Shown: positions 14,005 to 22,496, counted from the first letter of the stretch. The stretch is DNA of 44,439 nucleotides from RHKX01 sp964497825 (GCA_964497825.1 CAZCFA010000016.1:1-44439); one strand, 5' to 3'. The notes: generated by a model not told the origin, from the letters alone. Translations and numbers: made by a program.

Positions 14005-15279
14005 CTAGGCCTCGAGGATCGCGACCACGCCCTGGCCGCCGGCCGCGCAGATCGAGATCAGCCCGCGGCCGCCGCCGCGCTCGGCCAGCAGCTTGGCGAG
14101 GTTGCCGGCGATGCGGCCGCCGGTCGCGGCGAACGGGTGGCCGGCGGCGAGCGAACCGCCCTTGACGTTGAGCTTCTCGCGGTCGATCGCGCCGAGCGGC
14201 GCCTCGAGCCCGAGCCGCTCGCGGCAGAACACCGGGTCCTCCCAGGCGGCGAGCGTGCTCAGCACCTGGGCCGCGAACGCCTCGTGGATCTCGTAGAGGT
14301 CGAAGTCCTGAAGCGTCAGCCCGTTGCGGGCGAGCAGCCGCGGCACCGCGTAGGCGGGTGCCATCAACAGGCCGTCGCCGCCGACGTGGTCGACGGCCGC
14401 GGTCTCGGCGTCGACGAAGCGGGCGAGCGCGGTGAGGCCGCGTTCGGCGGCCCAGTCCTCGCTGCCGAGCAGCACCGCCGAGGCGCCATCGCTGAGCGGC
14501 GTCGAGTTGGCGGCGGTCATCGTCCCGTCGGGGCCGCCGAAGACCGGCTTCAGGCGCGCGAGCTTCTCCGCGGTCGAGTCCGGGCGCAGGTTGCCGTCGC
14601 GCTCGAGGCCGAGGTAGGGGCTGACGAGGTCGGCCTCGAAGCCCTCCTCGTAGGCGGCGGCGAGACGTTGGTGGCTTCTCGCCGCGAGCTCGTCCTGCGC
14701 CTCGCGCGTGATCCCCCAGTCGCGGGCCATGATCGCCGTGTGCTCGCCCATCGACAGGCCCGTGCGCGGCTCGGCGTTGCGCGGGATCTCGGGCACGATC
14801 TGGCCCGGGCGCAGCTTCGCGAGCAGCTTCGCCCGGGCAACGGTCGACTTCGTGGCGTTCGCCTCGATCAGGATCCTGCGCAGGTCCTCGTTCAGCGCGA
14901 CCGGAGCGTCGGAGGTGGTGTCGACGCCGCAGGCGATCGCCGAGTCCGCCTGCCCGAGCACGATCTTGTTCGCGGTCAGGATCAACGCCTCGAGGCCGGT
15001 TCCGCAGGCCTGGCCGACGTCGTAGGCGGGCGTCTGTGGCGCCAGCCGCGTGCCGAGCAAAGACTCGCGGGTCAGGTTGAAGTCACGGCTGTGCTTGAGC
15101 ACGGCGCCGCCGGCGACCTCGCCGAGCCGCTCGCCGGCGATCCCGGCGCGGTCGATCAGGCCGTCGAGCGCGGCGGTCAGCATGTCCTGGTTGGAGGCCT
15201 TCGCGTAGGCGCCGTTCGAGCGCGCGAACGGGATCCGGTTCGAGGCGAGGATGACGGCGTTGCGGGTTTCGGTGCTCAT
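14005..15279 (-). CDS. Acetyl-CoA C-acetyltransferase (thiolase), FadA2/FadI-like (424 aa)
   Basis: This is a complete thiolase. The acyl-accepting nucleophile is Cys92 (GQACGTGLEA), with IHEAFAAQ at 331-338, His381 in AAGHPFAATGG, and the proton-transfer Cys411 in ISICAAGGQG. The enzyme cleaves 3-ketoacyl-CoA or condenses acetyl-CoA units. At 424 residues with a long loop between the two thiolase halves, it resembles the FadA2/FadI type rather than short biosynthetic thiolases. It is central in a minus-strand operon between the acyl-CoA dehydrogenases and FabG, giving oxidation, hydration, reduction and thiolysis steps in one transcript. Confidence 0.93.
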   Translation of the reverse strand: MSTETRNAVILASNRIPFARSNGAYAKASNQDMLTAALDGLIDRAGIAGERLGEVAGGAVLKHSRDFNLTRESLLGTRLAPQTPAYDVGQACGTGLEALILTANKIVLGQADSAIACGVDTTSDAPVALNEDLRRILIEANATKSTVARAKLLAKLRPGQIVPEIPRNAEPRTGLSMGEHTAIMARDWGITREAQDELAARSHQRLAAAYEEGFEADLVSPYLGLERDGNLRPDSTAEKLARLKPVFGGPDGTMTAANSTPLSDGASAVLLGSEDWAAERGLTALARFVDAETAAVDHVGGDGLLMAPAYAVPRLLARNGLTLQDFDLYEIHEAFAAQVLSTLAAWEDPVFCRERLGLEAPLGAIDREKLNVKGGSLAAGHPFAATGGRIAGNLAKLLAERGGGRGLISICAAGGQGVVAILEA

Positions 15280-15333
15280 CTCGGGATCGTGGCGAAGTGA
15301 TTGGCCACGCTCTTACCTGCTGCCCATCTCGGG

Positions 15334-16554
15334 CTACTTCAACTCAGCCGAGCTCAGGCCGAGCAGCTGGCGGGCGATCACCAGGAGCTGGATCTGCTGG
15401 GTGCCCTCGAAGATGTCGAGGATCTTCGCGTCCCGGGCCCACTTCTCGAGCAGCTCCTGCTCGCCGAGGCCGGCGGCGCCGCAGAGCGCGATGCAGCGCA
15501 GCGCGATGTCGACCGCGGTCCGGCCCGCCTTCGCCTTCGCATAGGAGGCGTGGAGCGAGTTCGGCTTGCCGTTGTCGGCCATCCAGGCGGCCTCCATCGT
15601 CAACAGCCGCGCCGCCTCGAAGTCGGCCTCGAGCGCGAGCAGCTCGGCGGCGCCGGCGTGCTGCGCGTTGGCGGGGCGGTCGTAGTCGACCTCGACCGCG
15701 GCCGCGGCCAGCGCCTCGCGGCTGTGCTCGAGGCAGGCGCGGGCGACGCCGAGCGCCATCGCGGCAACCAGCGGCCGGGTGTTGTCGAAGGTCCGCATCA
15801 CCCCGCCGAAGCCCTTCTCGGTGTCGATCTCGGGATCGCCGAGCAGGTCCCGCTTCGGCACCCGGCAGTCCTCGAGGGTGAAGGCGGCGGTGTCGGAGGC
15901 GCGGATGCCGAGCTTGTGCTCGAGCCGGTCGAGCTTCAGCCCCGGGTTCGAGCGCTCGACCACGAACGACTTGATCGCGGCGCGGCCCGCGTCGGGGTCG
16001 AGCGTCGCCCAGACGACGACGAGGTCGGCGCGCTCGCCCGAGGTCACGTAGATCTTCTCGCCGTTGAGCACGTACTCGTCCCCGTCGAGCACGGCGGTGG
16101 TGCGGATCGCGGCCGAGTCGGAGCCGGCCTCGGGCTCGGTGATCGCCATCGCCGCCCACTTGCCGGCGAAGCGGCGCTTCTGCTCGTCGTCGGCGACGGC
16201 GGCGATCGCCGAGTTGCCGAGCCCCTGCCGGGGCAGCGTCAGAAGCAGCCCGACGTCGCCCCAGCACATCTCGATGATCGACAGGACCGACGCCATGTTC
16301 GAGCCGTTGCGGTTGCCGCCGTCGCCGTTCTCGTCGCCGGCCGCGCGGCTCGCCCCGGAGGCGCCGGCGCCGCTCGACCCGCCGCCCTCGTCCATGCCGT
16401 CGATCAGGGCCGCGAGCATGTCGAGCTCCTTCGGGTACTCGTGCTCGGCGAGGTCGTACTTGCGCGAGATCGGCCGCAGGATCTCGACCGCGACGTTGTG
16501 CGCCTGCTCGACCAGCGGCTCGAACTTCTTCGGGATCTCGAGGTCGATCGCCAT
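15334..16554 (-). CDS. Acyl-CoA dehydrogenase with a low-complexity insert (406 aa)
   Basis: This is a standard acyl-CoA dehydrogenase: the flavin-contact motif AITEPEAGSD at about 137-146, EKIYVTSGERAD, and the catalytic base Glu383 in FEGTQQIQ. Residues 55-86 are a Gly/Ser/Ala/Asn-rich stretch inside the N-terminal helical domain, where the family normally has a short loop; it is probably a surface loop and does not break the frame. The ATG overlaps the stop of the preceding dehydrogenase gene by one base (TGATG), so the two are translationally coupled and may form a heteromer, as shown for some actinobacterial FadE pairs. Confidence 0.92.
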   Translation of the reverse strand: MAIDLEIPKKFEPLVEQAHNVAVEILRPISRKYDLAEHEYPKELDMLAALIDGMDEGGGSSGAGASGASRAAGDENGDGGNRNGSNMASVLSIIEMCWGDVGLLLTLPRQGLGNSAIAAVADDEQKRRFAGKWAAMAITEPEAGSDSAAIRTTAVLDGDEYVLNGEKIYVTSGERADLVVVWATLDPDAGRAAIKSFVVERSNPGLKLDRLEHKLGIRASDTAAFTLEDCRVPKRDLLGDPEIDTEKGFGGVMRTFDNTRPLVAAMALGVARACLEHSREALAAAAVEVDYDRPANAQHAGAAELLALEADFEAARLLTMEAAWMADNGKPNSLHASYAKAKAGRTAVDIALRCIALCGAAGLGEQELLEKWARDAKILDIFEGTQQIQLLVIARQLLGLSSAELK

Positions 16555-17870
16555 CAGATCAGCAGGCCTCCCTCGATCACGCCGGCGGTTCGCAGGTCGC
16601 GGTACCAGCGCTCGACCGGGTACTCCTTGACGTAGCCGTGGCCGCCGAGCAGCTGCACGGCGTCGGAGCCGATCCGGGTCCCCTGCTCAGCGCAGAGCCG
16701 GCGCGCGATCGCCGCCTCGCGGGCGAAGCCGCGGCCGCGGTCGGCGAGGCTGGCGGCGCGGTAGGTGACCAGCCGCATCCCCTCGACCTCGATCGCGATG
16801 TTCGACATGTTGAAGGCGACCGCCTGGCGATGGGAGATCGGCTCGCCGAACGCCTCGCGCTCGTTGACGTAGGGGATCAGGAAGTCGAGCGCGGCCTGGG
16901 CGGCGCCGACCGTCATCGCGCACCAGGCGACCCGGGCGAGGCGGATGCAGTCGGCGTAGACCTCGGGGTCGCCAGCGCCGAGCAGCGCTGAGCCGGGCAC
17001 GCGGACGCGCTCGAGCCTGAGCTCGCCGGTGGCGGCGGCGCGGACGCCGATCGCGGGCTCGGGCTTGGTCAGCAGGCCGTCGGTCGTCGACTCGACGACC
17101 AGCAGCGCCGGCCCGCTGCCCTCGAGCTCGGCCGCGATCACGAACAGCTCGGCGTCGGCGGCGCGCGGGACCAGCGCCTTGGCGCCGTCGATGACGATGT
17201 CGTCGCCGTCGCGGCGGGCCTTCGTCGCCAGCTCGAACGGGTCGAAGAGGGCGCCGGCCTCGTGCACGGCCAGCGCCGCGGCGGGCACGTCCTCGCCGGT
17301 GAACTCGGGCAGGTAGGCCGACTGCTGGTCGGCGTCGCCCCAGAGGCCGATCGCGGTGCTGACCGCGGCCGGCGCCAGCGCCGCGTAGGCGAGGCCCATG
17401 TCGCCGCCGGCGAGCGCCTCGGTGATCAGCGCCGAGGTCACCGCCGAGCGCTCGGCGAAGGCGCCGCCGAGCTCTTCGGGGACGCCGAGCGCGGCGATCC
17501 CGAGCTCGGCCCCCTGGGCGAGCAGCTCGGGCGGCGCCGCGCAGGCGGCGTCCGCCTCGGCGGCCGCCGGGCGCAGCTTCTGGCGGGCGAAGTCGCCGAC
17601 CGCCTCCTGCATCATCAGCTGCTCCTCGTCGGGGGTGACGTCGAAGCCGCCGCTGCGCTTCGAGCGCGGCTGGCGGGCGGGCTTGGCGAGCCGCTGGACG
17701 GCGGCGAAGCTGCGGCCGGCGGCGTTGGCGGCGCGGAAGCCGCCGCGGGTGCCGCGGTAGACGAGCCGCTCGGTCAGGCCACGCAACCCGGCGCGATCGA
17801 TCAGATCGAGCTGCGCGAGCCGGTTGAGGCCGCGGAGCGCTGCCTGGGTTCCTTGCTGAGCGAGCGTCAT
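16554..17870 (-). CDS. Acyl-CoA dehydrogenase with an N-terminal extension (438 aa)
   Basis: The dehydrogenase core starts at about residue 78 (TPDEEQLMMQEAVGDFA) and ends with QLLGGHGYVKEYPVERWYRD, a typical flavin- and substrate-site signature. No EGT motif is present, and the mid-domain flavin motif is divergent (ALAVHEAGALFDP), so a catalytic Glu cannot be assigned with confidence. This may be the less active partner of the coupled dehydrogenase downstream. The first ~75 residues are basic and helical. I chose the ATG at 17870 because the frame further upstream runs into the divergent promoter and lipoprotein gene. It is the first gene of the operon; a TANNNT box and a palindrome lie upstream. 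Confidence 0.85.
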   Translation of the reverse strand: MTLAQQGTQAALRGLNRLAQLDLIDRAGLRGLTERLVYRGTRGGFRAANAAGRSFAAVQRLAKPARQPRSKRSGGFDVTPDEEQLMMQEAVGDFARQKLRPAAAEADAACAAPPELLAQGAELGIAALGVPEELGGAFAERSAVTSALITEALAGGDMGLAYAALAPAAVSTAIGLWGDADQQSAYLPEFTGEDVPAAALAVHEAGALFDPFELATKARRDGDDIVIDGAKALVPRAADAELFVIAAELEGSGPALLVVESTTDGLLTKPEPAIGVRAAATGELRLERVRVPGSALLGAGDPEVYADCIRLARVAWCAMTVGAAQAALDFLIPYVNEREAFGEPISHRQAVAFNMSNIAIEVEGMRLVTYRAASLADRGRGFAREAAIARRLCAEQGTRIGSDAVQLLGGHGYVKEYPVERWYRDLRTAGVIEGGLLI

Positions 17871-17925
17871 CGGGGGGTCGGCGCCGGGCCGCGGGGAGCG
17901 GCGGCCGCAGCGGTTCGGGGCCTTG

Positions 17926-17931
17926 AACGTA
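17926..17931 (-). promoter_or_regulatory. -10 box TACGTT of the lipid operon
   Basis: On the minus strand TGTGCTACGTT gives a TANNNT hexamer 55 bases upstream of the first acyl-CoA dehydrogenase start. The expected -35 region (about 17949-17954) overlaps the palindrome at 17950-17960. Confidence 0.45.
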
Positions 17932-17949
17932 GCACAGAACGGTGACACA

Positions 17950-17960
17950 TCATCTGATGA
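17950..17960. promoter_or_regulatory. Palindrome TCATC-T-GATGA over the -35 region
   Basis: An 11-base perfect palindrome sits between the divergent lipid operon and the lipoprotein gene, on the predicted -35 element of the operon. It is a candidate binding site for a repressor. No regulator gene lies next to it. Confidence 0.45.
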
Positions 17961-18038
17961 AGCCGCGGGCGCTGATCCGATCGCCGCGCGGTCCCGCAGT
18001 CGCTGGTGAACCAAGGCAACCCAACCAAGGAGACCAAA

Positions 18039-18701
18039 GTGCCCCGCACCACGAACCTGACCCGCCTCGGCGCGCTGCTGTTGATGCTCGCCGCGCTCGC
18101 GATCGGCGTCGCCGCCTGCGGCGACGACTCGAACGGCGATTCGACCTCGGCGGCCGACAGCGAGCCCGTCGCCGAGATCCCCGACCTCAAGGGCGTCGAC
18201 ACCTCGGTCGCCCTCGACAACGGCTTCCTCGACGCGCTCACCGCGCTCAACGTGGCTCCGGCGCCGGTCGGCGACGCCAAGCTGAACGGGACCGACATCT
18301 CGTTCCCGATCACCGGCGGCAACGTCACCTACTACGACCCCGCGAGCCCGGTCCGCCCGTTCGTGCAGGGCGTCATCAACCACGAGGGCAGCGGGCTCAG
18401 CCTGACCGCGAAGGGCGGGCCCGAGGTCGATCTCACCGACTTCGTGATCGACCCCGGCAAGTCGACCCTGACCGGCACGGTCAGCGTCGACGGCAAGCAG
18501 GCGGCAACCGACGCGCTGCTGTTCGACCTCGACGGCTCGACGCTGAAGCCGCTGAAGACGAACGCCGACGGCTCGGCGACCCTGACCGGGACGACGGTCG
18601 AGCTCAGCGACGACGCCGCGGCGCTGCTGAACGACACGTTCGGCATCGACGACCTCAAGGGCGGCCTCGTCGTCGGGATCTCGACGATCACCGTCAAGTA
18701 G
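18039..18701 (+). CDS. Uncharacterised lipoprotein (220 aa)
   Basis: The N-terminus is a lipoprotein signal peptide with a lipobox ending at Cys27 (AIGVAAC), followed by an acidic Asp/Ser/Asn linker. The mature part (about 45-220) is predicted to be beta-rich, with alternating hydrophobic residues and repeated 'LTGTV...DG' and 'DGSATLTGTTVEL' strands. I do not recognise the family. GTG at 18039 is chosen because AAGGAG precedes it by about 7 bases; the upstream in-frame start lacks such a site. It should be anchored to the outer face of the membrane. It is divergent from the lipid operon, and a strong bidirectional terminator follows. Confidence 0.82.
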   Translation: MPRTTNLTRLGALLLMLAALAIGVAACGDDSNGDSTSAADSEPVAEIPDLKGVDTSVALDNGFLDALTALNVAPAPVGDAKLNGTDISFPITGGNVTYYDPASPVRPFVQGVINHEGSGLSLTAKGGPEVDLTDFVIDPGKSTLTGTVSVDGKQAATDALLFDLDGSTLKPLKTNADGSATLTGTTVELSDDAAALLNDTFGIDDLKGGLVVGISTITVK

Positions 18702-18710
18702 CCGCCGACG

Positions 18711-18728
18711 GGGCGGGCTGCCCCGCCC
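18711..18728 (+). terminator. Short GC hairpin after the lipoprotein gene
   Basis: GGGCGGG (18711-18717) and CCCGCCC (18722-18728) pair around a 4-base loop, 9 bases after the stop codon. A larger hairpin follows at 18740. Confidence 0.6.
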
Positions 18729-18739
18729 TCGCCGGCCGC

Positions 18740-18778
18740 GCGGCGCCGGATCCCAACCTCCTCGGGATCCGGCGCCGC
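18740..18778. terminator. Bidirectional terminator hairpin
   Basis: GCGGCGCCGGATCCC (18740-18754) and GGGATCCGGCGCCGC (18764-18778) form a perfect 15-bp stem with a 9-base loop, between convergent genes ending at 18701 and 18787. Confidence 0.75.
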
Positions 18779-18786
18779 CGGCGCGT

Positions 18787-19605
18787 TCAGGGACCCCAGG
18801 GACGCAGCAGGGCGAGCTGCCGCGCCTGCGCCAGCAGCCTGCCGTCGCGGCTCCAGACGTCGCAGCTCTCGTCGAAGATGCCGTCGATCACGGCGTCGGC
18901 GCCGACCCGGACCAGCGCCCAGCTCTCGCCGGGATCGGGCCGGGCGCGAAAGTGGATCGTCAGCTCGAGCGTCGGCGCGATCGCCGGCCGTTCGAGCCGG
19001 CTGAACGGCGCCGGCCACCAGGCGTCGGCGTACAGCGCCAGCAGCTCGGGGCCGAGCGGGTCGCGCTCGCGGGTTCGCAGCCAGCCGCCGGTGACGGCCT
19101 CGGCGCCGCCGCTGAACGGCGCTGGCCCGAAGACGCCACGGGTGTCGAGCCGCTCGAAGATCGGCGGCGGCGCGCCCGGGACCCGCAGCGGCGCGACCCG
19201 CTCGGGCGGATCGGCCGCGGGCGCTCGCGGCGCCCAGGCGGCGGCGCCCTCGTAGTCGCGGCTGAGCACGCACAGCGCCGCGGCCATCAGCTCGCCGTCG
19301 GCGCTCATCCGCGCCGAGCAACTCGTCGCCGAGCGGCCGCGGCGCTCGACCGCGACCTCGATCTCGACCTCGCCCGCCGCCGGCGGGCGCAGGTAGTGGA
19401 CGGTCAGCGATCGCGGCCGGCGCTCGCCGTCGCCGGCCTCGGCCCGGATCGCGCGCAGGATCAGCGCCGCGATCACGCCGCCGTTCGGCCCCGGCGGCGC
19501 GAACCAGCCGCGGTCGATCGGGCCCCGGTAGCGGCCCGCGCCGAGCGGCACGGCTCGCGTCGCCCGCTCGAACGCGGTAGCCGCCGGTTGCGCCGGGTCG
19601 CTCAC
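18787..19605 (-). CDS. TesB-like acyl-CoA thioesterase family protein (272 aa)
   Basis: This is a double hot-dog protein. The first hot-dog has WFAPPGPNGGVIAALILRA and the strand LTVHYLRPP, both typical of TesB/4HBT_3-type thioesterases; the second has LELTIHFRARP, with DGIFDESCDVWSRDGRLLAQARQL at the end, as in TesB. It should hydrolyse acyl-CoA to a free acid in the cytoplasm. The catalytic Asp/Gln/Thr set cannot be assigned with certainty. I chose the GTG at 19605 (a GAGGG site about 8 bases upstream); another GTG three codons earlier is possible. It stands alone on the minus strand, between a lipoprotein gene and an amino-acid importer. Confidence 0.82.
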   Translation of the reverse strand: MSDPAQPAATAFERATRAVPLGAGRYRGPIDRGWFAPPGPNGGVIAALILRAIRAEAGDGERRPRSLTVHYLRPPAAGEVEIEVAVERRGRSATSCSARMSADGELMAAALCVLSRDYEGAAAWAPRAPAADPPERVAPLRVPGAPPPIFERLDTRGVFGPAPFSGGAEAVTGGWLRTRERDPLGPELLALYADAWWPAPFSRLERPAIAPTLELTIHFRARPDPGESWALVRVGADAVIDGIFDESCDVWSRDGRLLAQARQLALLRPWGP

Positions 19606-19710
19606 CGGGCCCACCCTCGCAAAGACGACGGGCGCGGCGCCGTGCGATCGACACAGCGCCCGCACGCTGACTAGGATTTCGCGGTCGCCGCCCCCGATCC
19701 GAAGGTAGTC

Positions 19711-20598
19711 GTGTCGCTTTCCCGCATCCCCAAGCTCCTGCTTCCGCTCGCCCTGCTCGCCGCCGTGCTGTTCGTCGCCGCCTGCAGCGAGAAGTCCGAC
19801 GAGGACGACACCGCGGCCACCACCGTCGCGCTCGACCAGTGCACGCCCGACCAGCTGCAGACCTTCGCCGACGGCAAGCTGACGGTCGCCACCGACGACC
19901 CCGCCTACCCGCCCTACTTCGAGGACAACGACCCATCGAACGGCAAGGGCTTCGAGAGCGCCGTCGCCTACGCGATCGCCGACCAGCTCGGCTTCAGCAA
20001 GGACCAGGTCGAGTGGACGGTGGTGCCGTTCAACTCCTCCTACGCGCCGGGCCCGAAGAAGTTCGACTTCGACGTCAACCAGATCTCGATCACGCCGAAG
20101 CGGGCCAAGGCGGTCGACTTCTCCTCGCCCTACTACACCGCCGACCAGGCCGTCGTCGCGATGCCGGGGACGCTGCCCGACGACCTGACCACGACCGGCG
20201 ACCTCGCCGACGCCAAGATCGGCGTCCAGATCGGCACGACCAGCCTCGACGCGGTCAACGAGGTGATCGAGCCGAGCGAGGAGCCGGCGACGTTCGACAC
20301 CTCCAACGACGTCGTCACCGCGCTCGAGCAGGGCCAGGTCGACGCGATCGTCGTCGACACGCCGACGGCCCTGTACCTGACCGCGGCGCAGATCCCGAAG
20401 GCGAAGATCGTCGGCGAGTTCTCGGCCCCCGAGGAGGACGGCCAGAACACCGACCAGTGGGGGGCGCTGCTGGCGAAGGGCTCGCCGCTGACCGGCTGCG
20501 TCTCCGCCGCGATCGACGAGCTCAAGAGCTCGGGCGAGCTGGAGACGATCCAGCAGCGCTGGATCAACGCCGCGGGCGGCGTCCCGACCCTGGATTAG
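19711..20598 (+). CDS. Amino-acid ABC transporter substrate-binding lipoprotein, family 3 (295 aa)
   Basis: A signal peptide with lipobox (FVAAC, Cys25) is followed by a family 3 solute-binding domain: GKLTVATDDPAYPPYF, then KGFESAVAYAIADQLG, DFDVNQISITPKRAKAVDFS and SSPYYTADQAVVA. These are classic periplasmic polar-amino-acid binder motifs; the Arg in PKRAKAVDFS usually contacts the ligand carboxylate. It is the first gene of a binder-permease-ATPase operon. The exact ligand is not readable. It starts with GTG, with GAAGG at a suitable distance upstream, and TAGGAT at about 19672 may be the -10 box. Confidence 0.93.
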   Translation: MSLSRIPKLLLPLALLAAVLFVAACSEKSDEDDTAATTVALDQCTPDQLQTFADGKLTVATDDPAYPPYFEDNDPSNGKGFESAVAYAIADQLGFSKDQVEWTVVPFNSSYAPGPKKFDFDVNQISITPKRAKAVDFSSPYYTADQAVVAMPGTLPDDLTTTGDLADAKIGVQIGTTSLDAVNEVIEPSEEPATFDTSNDVVTALEQGQVDAIVVDTPTALYLTAAQIPKAKIVGEFSAPEEDGQNTDQWGALLAKGSPLTGCVSAAIDELKSSGELETIQQRWINAAGGVPTLD

Positions 20599-20629
20599 GC
20601 CGCGGGAGCGCGCTGCTGCGGCCGAGGCC

Positions 20630-21502
20630 GTGGAAGAGGATGAACCAGATCCGGCGCCGGGCGGCGCCGGATCGAACCTGAGCGGCGGCCGCGACCGTCG
20701 CGCCGAGCGGGCGGCGGCGCGGCGCGCCCGCGACCGTCGCGGCGCCCTCGTCGCGACCGCCTCGACGATCGTCGTGCTCGGCGCGCTGGCGGCGCTGATC
20801 CTGACCAGCGAGGGCTGGCCGGCGGTGCGCGAGAAGTTCTTCTCCTGGGAGGCGTTCAGCGACTCGTTCCCCGACATCTTCAGCGCCTTCTGGCTCGACG
20901 TCCGCGTCTTTCTGATCGTCGAGGTGGCGGTTCTGCTGGTCGGCCTGATCGTCGCCCTGGTCCGGGTCACGACCAGCCCGGCGCTGTTCCCGCTGCGGAT
21001 GTTCGCCTTCGTCTACACGACGATCTTCCGCGGCATCCCGACGATCCTGCTCGTCTACCTGGTCGGCTTCGGGATCCCCGGCCTGCAGCTGAACGGGCTG
21101 CCGACCGAGCCCGTCGTCCTCGGCGGCATCGCGCTCGCGATCTCCTACGGCGCCTACGTCGCCGAGGTCTACCGGGCCGGGCTCAACTCGGTCCACGTCG
21201 GCCAGCGCGAGGCGGCGCTCGCCGCCGGGCTGACCGAGCGGCAGGCGATGCGCCACGTGATCCTGCCGCAGGCGGTGCGCTCGGTCGGGCCGCCGCTGCT
21301 CAACGACTTCATCGCGCTGCAGAAGGACGTCGCGCTGATCGCGATCATCGGCGTCACCGGGGAGGCGTTCCGGCAGGCGCAGATCGCCTCGCTCGACAGC
21401 TTCAACTACACGCCGCTGCTCGGCGCCGCGATGCTCTACCTGCTGGTCACGATCCCGCTCGTCCTCGTGCTCGACTGGTGGGAGCGGAGGCGCACCGAGT
21501 GA
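20630..21502 (+). CDS. Amino-acid ABC transporter permease (290 aa)
   Basis: A charged cytoplasmic N-terminus (about 40 residues, many Arg) is followed by about five membrane segments. The EAA loop that contacts the ATPase is EAALAAGLTERQAMRHVILPQA, with the conserved Gly, and TTIFRGIPTILLVYLV is the signature of the HisM/GlnP permease family. Only one permease gene is present, so the transporter is probably a homodimer. The stop overlaps the ATPase start (GTGA). The N-terminal extension is longer than in most relatives, so the true start could lie further downstream. Confidence 0.9.
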   Translation: MEEDEPDPAPGGAGSNLSGGRDRRAERAAARRARDRRGALVATASTIVVLGALAALILTSEGWPAVREKFFSWEAFSDSFPDIFSAFWLDVRVFLIVEVAVLLVGLIVALVRVTTSPALFPLRMFAFVYTTIFRGIPTILLVYLVGFGIPGLQLNGLPTEPVVLGGIALAISYGAYVAEVYRAGLNSVHVGQREAALAAGLTERQAMRHVILPQAVRSVGPPLLNDFIALQKDVALIAIIGVTGEAFRQAQIASLDSFNYTPLLGAAMLYLLVTIPLVLVLDWWERRRTE

Positions 21503-22248
21503 GCGCGCCGGTGATCGAGGTGCGCGGCGCGACGAAGGCGTTCGGCGAGCGCGAGGTGCTGAAGGGGATCGACCTGGCGATCGCCGAGCACGAGGCGGTG
21601 GCGCTGATCGGCGCCTCGGGATCGGGGAAGTCGACGCTGCTGCGCTGCATCGACCTGCTGACCGAGATCGACGACGGCGACATCTTCCTCGACGGCGAGG
21701 TGATCACCGATCCCGCCGTCGACCCGGTCGCCGTCCGCCGCCGGCTCGGCTTCGTCTTCCAGTCCTACAACCTGTTCCCGCACCTGAAGGTGATCGACAA
21801 CGTCACGCTCGGGATCACCCGCGCCCACGGCGTCTCCCGCGGCGAGGCGGCCGAGCAGGCACGGTCGATCCTCGCCCGCTTCGGGCTCGGTGGCCGCGAG
21901 GACGAGCCGCCCTCGAACCTCTCCGGCGGCCAGCAGCAGCGGGTCGCGATCGCCCGCGCGTTCGCGACCCGGCCGCGGGCGATGCTGCTCGACGAGGTCA
22001 CCAGCGCGCTCGACCCCGAGCTCGTCGGCGAGGTCCTCGCCGCGGTCCGCGACCTCAAGGAGGCGGGGGTGACGATGCTGATCGCCACCCACGAGATGGG
22101 CTTCGCCCGCGACGTCGCCGACCGCGTCGGCTTCCTGCACGAGGGCCGCCTGCTCGAGGTCGGCCCGCCCGCACAGGTGCTCGAGGAGCCCCGCGAGGAG
22201 CAGACGCAGAGGTTCCTGCGCCGGCTGCTGGAGGCGCGGCGGGTCTGA
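21499..22248 (+). CDS. Amino-acid ABC transporter ATP-binding protein (249 aa)
   Basis: All ABC ATPase motifs are present: Walker A GASGSGKST (38-46), Q-loop FQSYNLFPH, signature LSGGQQQR, Walker B AMLLDEVTSALD, and the H-loop ATHEMGFA. The YNLFPH motif and size are typical of the HisP/GlnQ group. The GTG at 21499 overlaps the permease stop by four bases and has GGAGG about 9 bases upstream; a GTG seven codons earlier would extend further into the permease gene. The product energises uptake through the permease and the binding lipoprotein. Glutamate synthase genes lie 570 bases downstream, suggesting a local nitrogen theme. Confidence 0.94.
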   Translation: MSAPVIEVRGATKAFGEREVLKGIDLAIAEHEAVALIGASGSGKSTLLRCIDLLTEIDDGDIFLDGEVITDPAVDPVAVRRRLGFVFQSYNLFPHLKVIDNVTLGITRAHGVSRGEAAEQARSILARFGLGGREDEPPSNLSGGQQQRVAIARAFATRPRAMLLDEVTSALDPELVGEVLAAVRDLKEAGVTMLIATHEMGFARDVADRVGFLHEGRLLEVGPPAQVLEEPREEQTQRFLRRLLEARRV

Positions 22249-22323
22249 GTTTCGCGGCGCGGCGGCGGCGCGGCGGCGGCGCGGCGGCGCGGCGCGCGTG
22301 GGCGCGGCGCGCGTTCCACGTCC

Positions 22324-22354
22324 GGAATCGCGCTCGCCCAGCGAGAGCGATTCC
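22324..22354. repeat. GGAATCGC-family palindrome (copy 2)
   Basis: GGAATCGCGCTCGC, loop CCA, and GCGAGAGCGATTCC pair at 13 of 14 positions. It is embedded in the first 83-bp direct repeat. Confidence 0.8.
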
Positions 22355-22465
22355 AGCCGCAGGCCGGGTCCGGGGCCGAGGCCGGAGGGCCGGACGGCCG
22401 CGGCTCGCTCCGTCGCGACGCGCTCTGGCGCCGACGCGCGGCGGCGCGGCGCGCGTTCCACGTCC

Positions 22466-22496
22466 GGAATCGCGCTCGCCCAGCGAGAGCGATTCC
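22466..22496. repeat. GGAATCGC-family palindrome (copy 3)
   Basis: Identical in the hairpin to copy 2, including its single mismatch, and embedded in the second 83-bp direct repeat. This shows that the two arose by local duplication. Confidence 0.8.

Noticed and set aside
17871..18383. Upstream extension of the acyl-CoA dehydrogenase frame (start at 18383)
   Set aside because: It would run antisense through the lipoprotein gene and the divergent promoter; the normal N-terminus begins near 17870.
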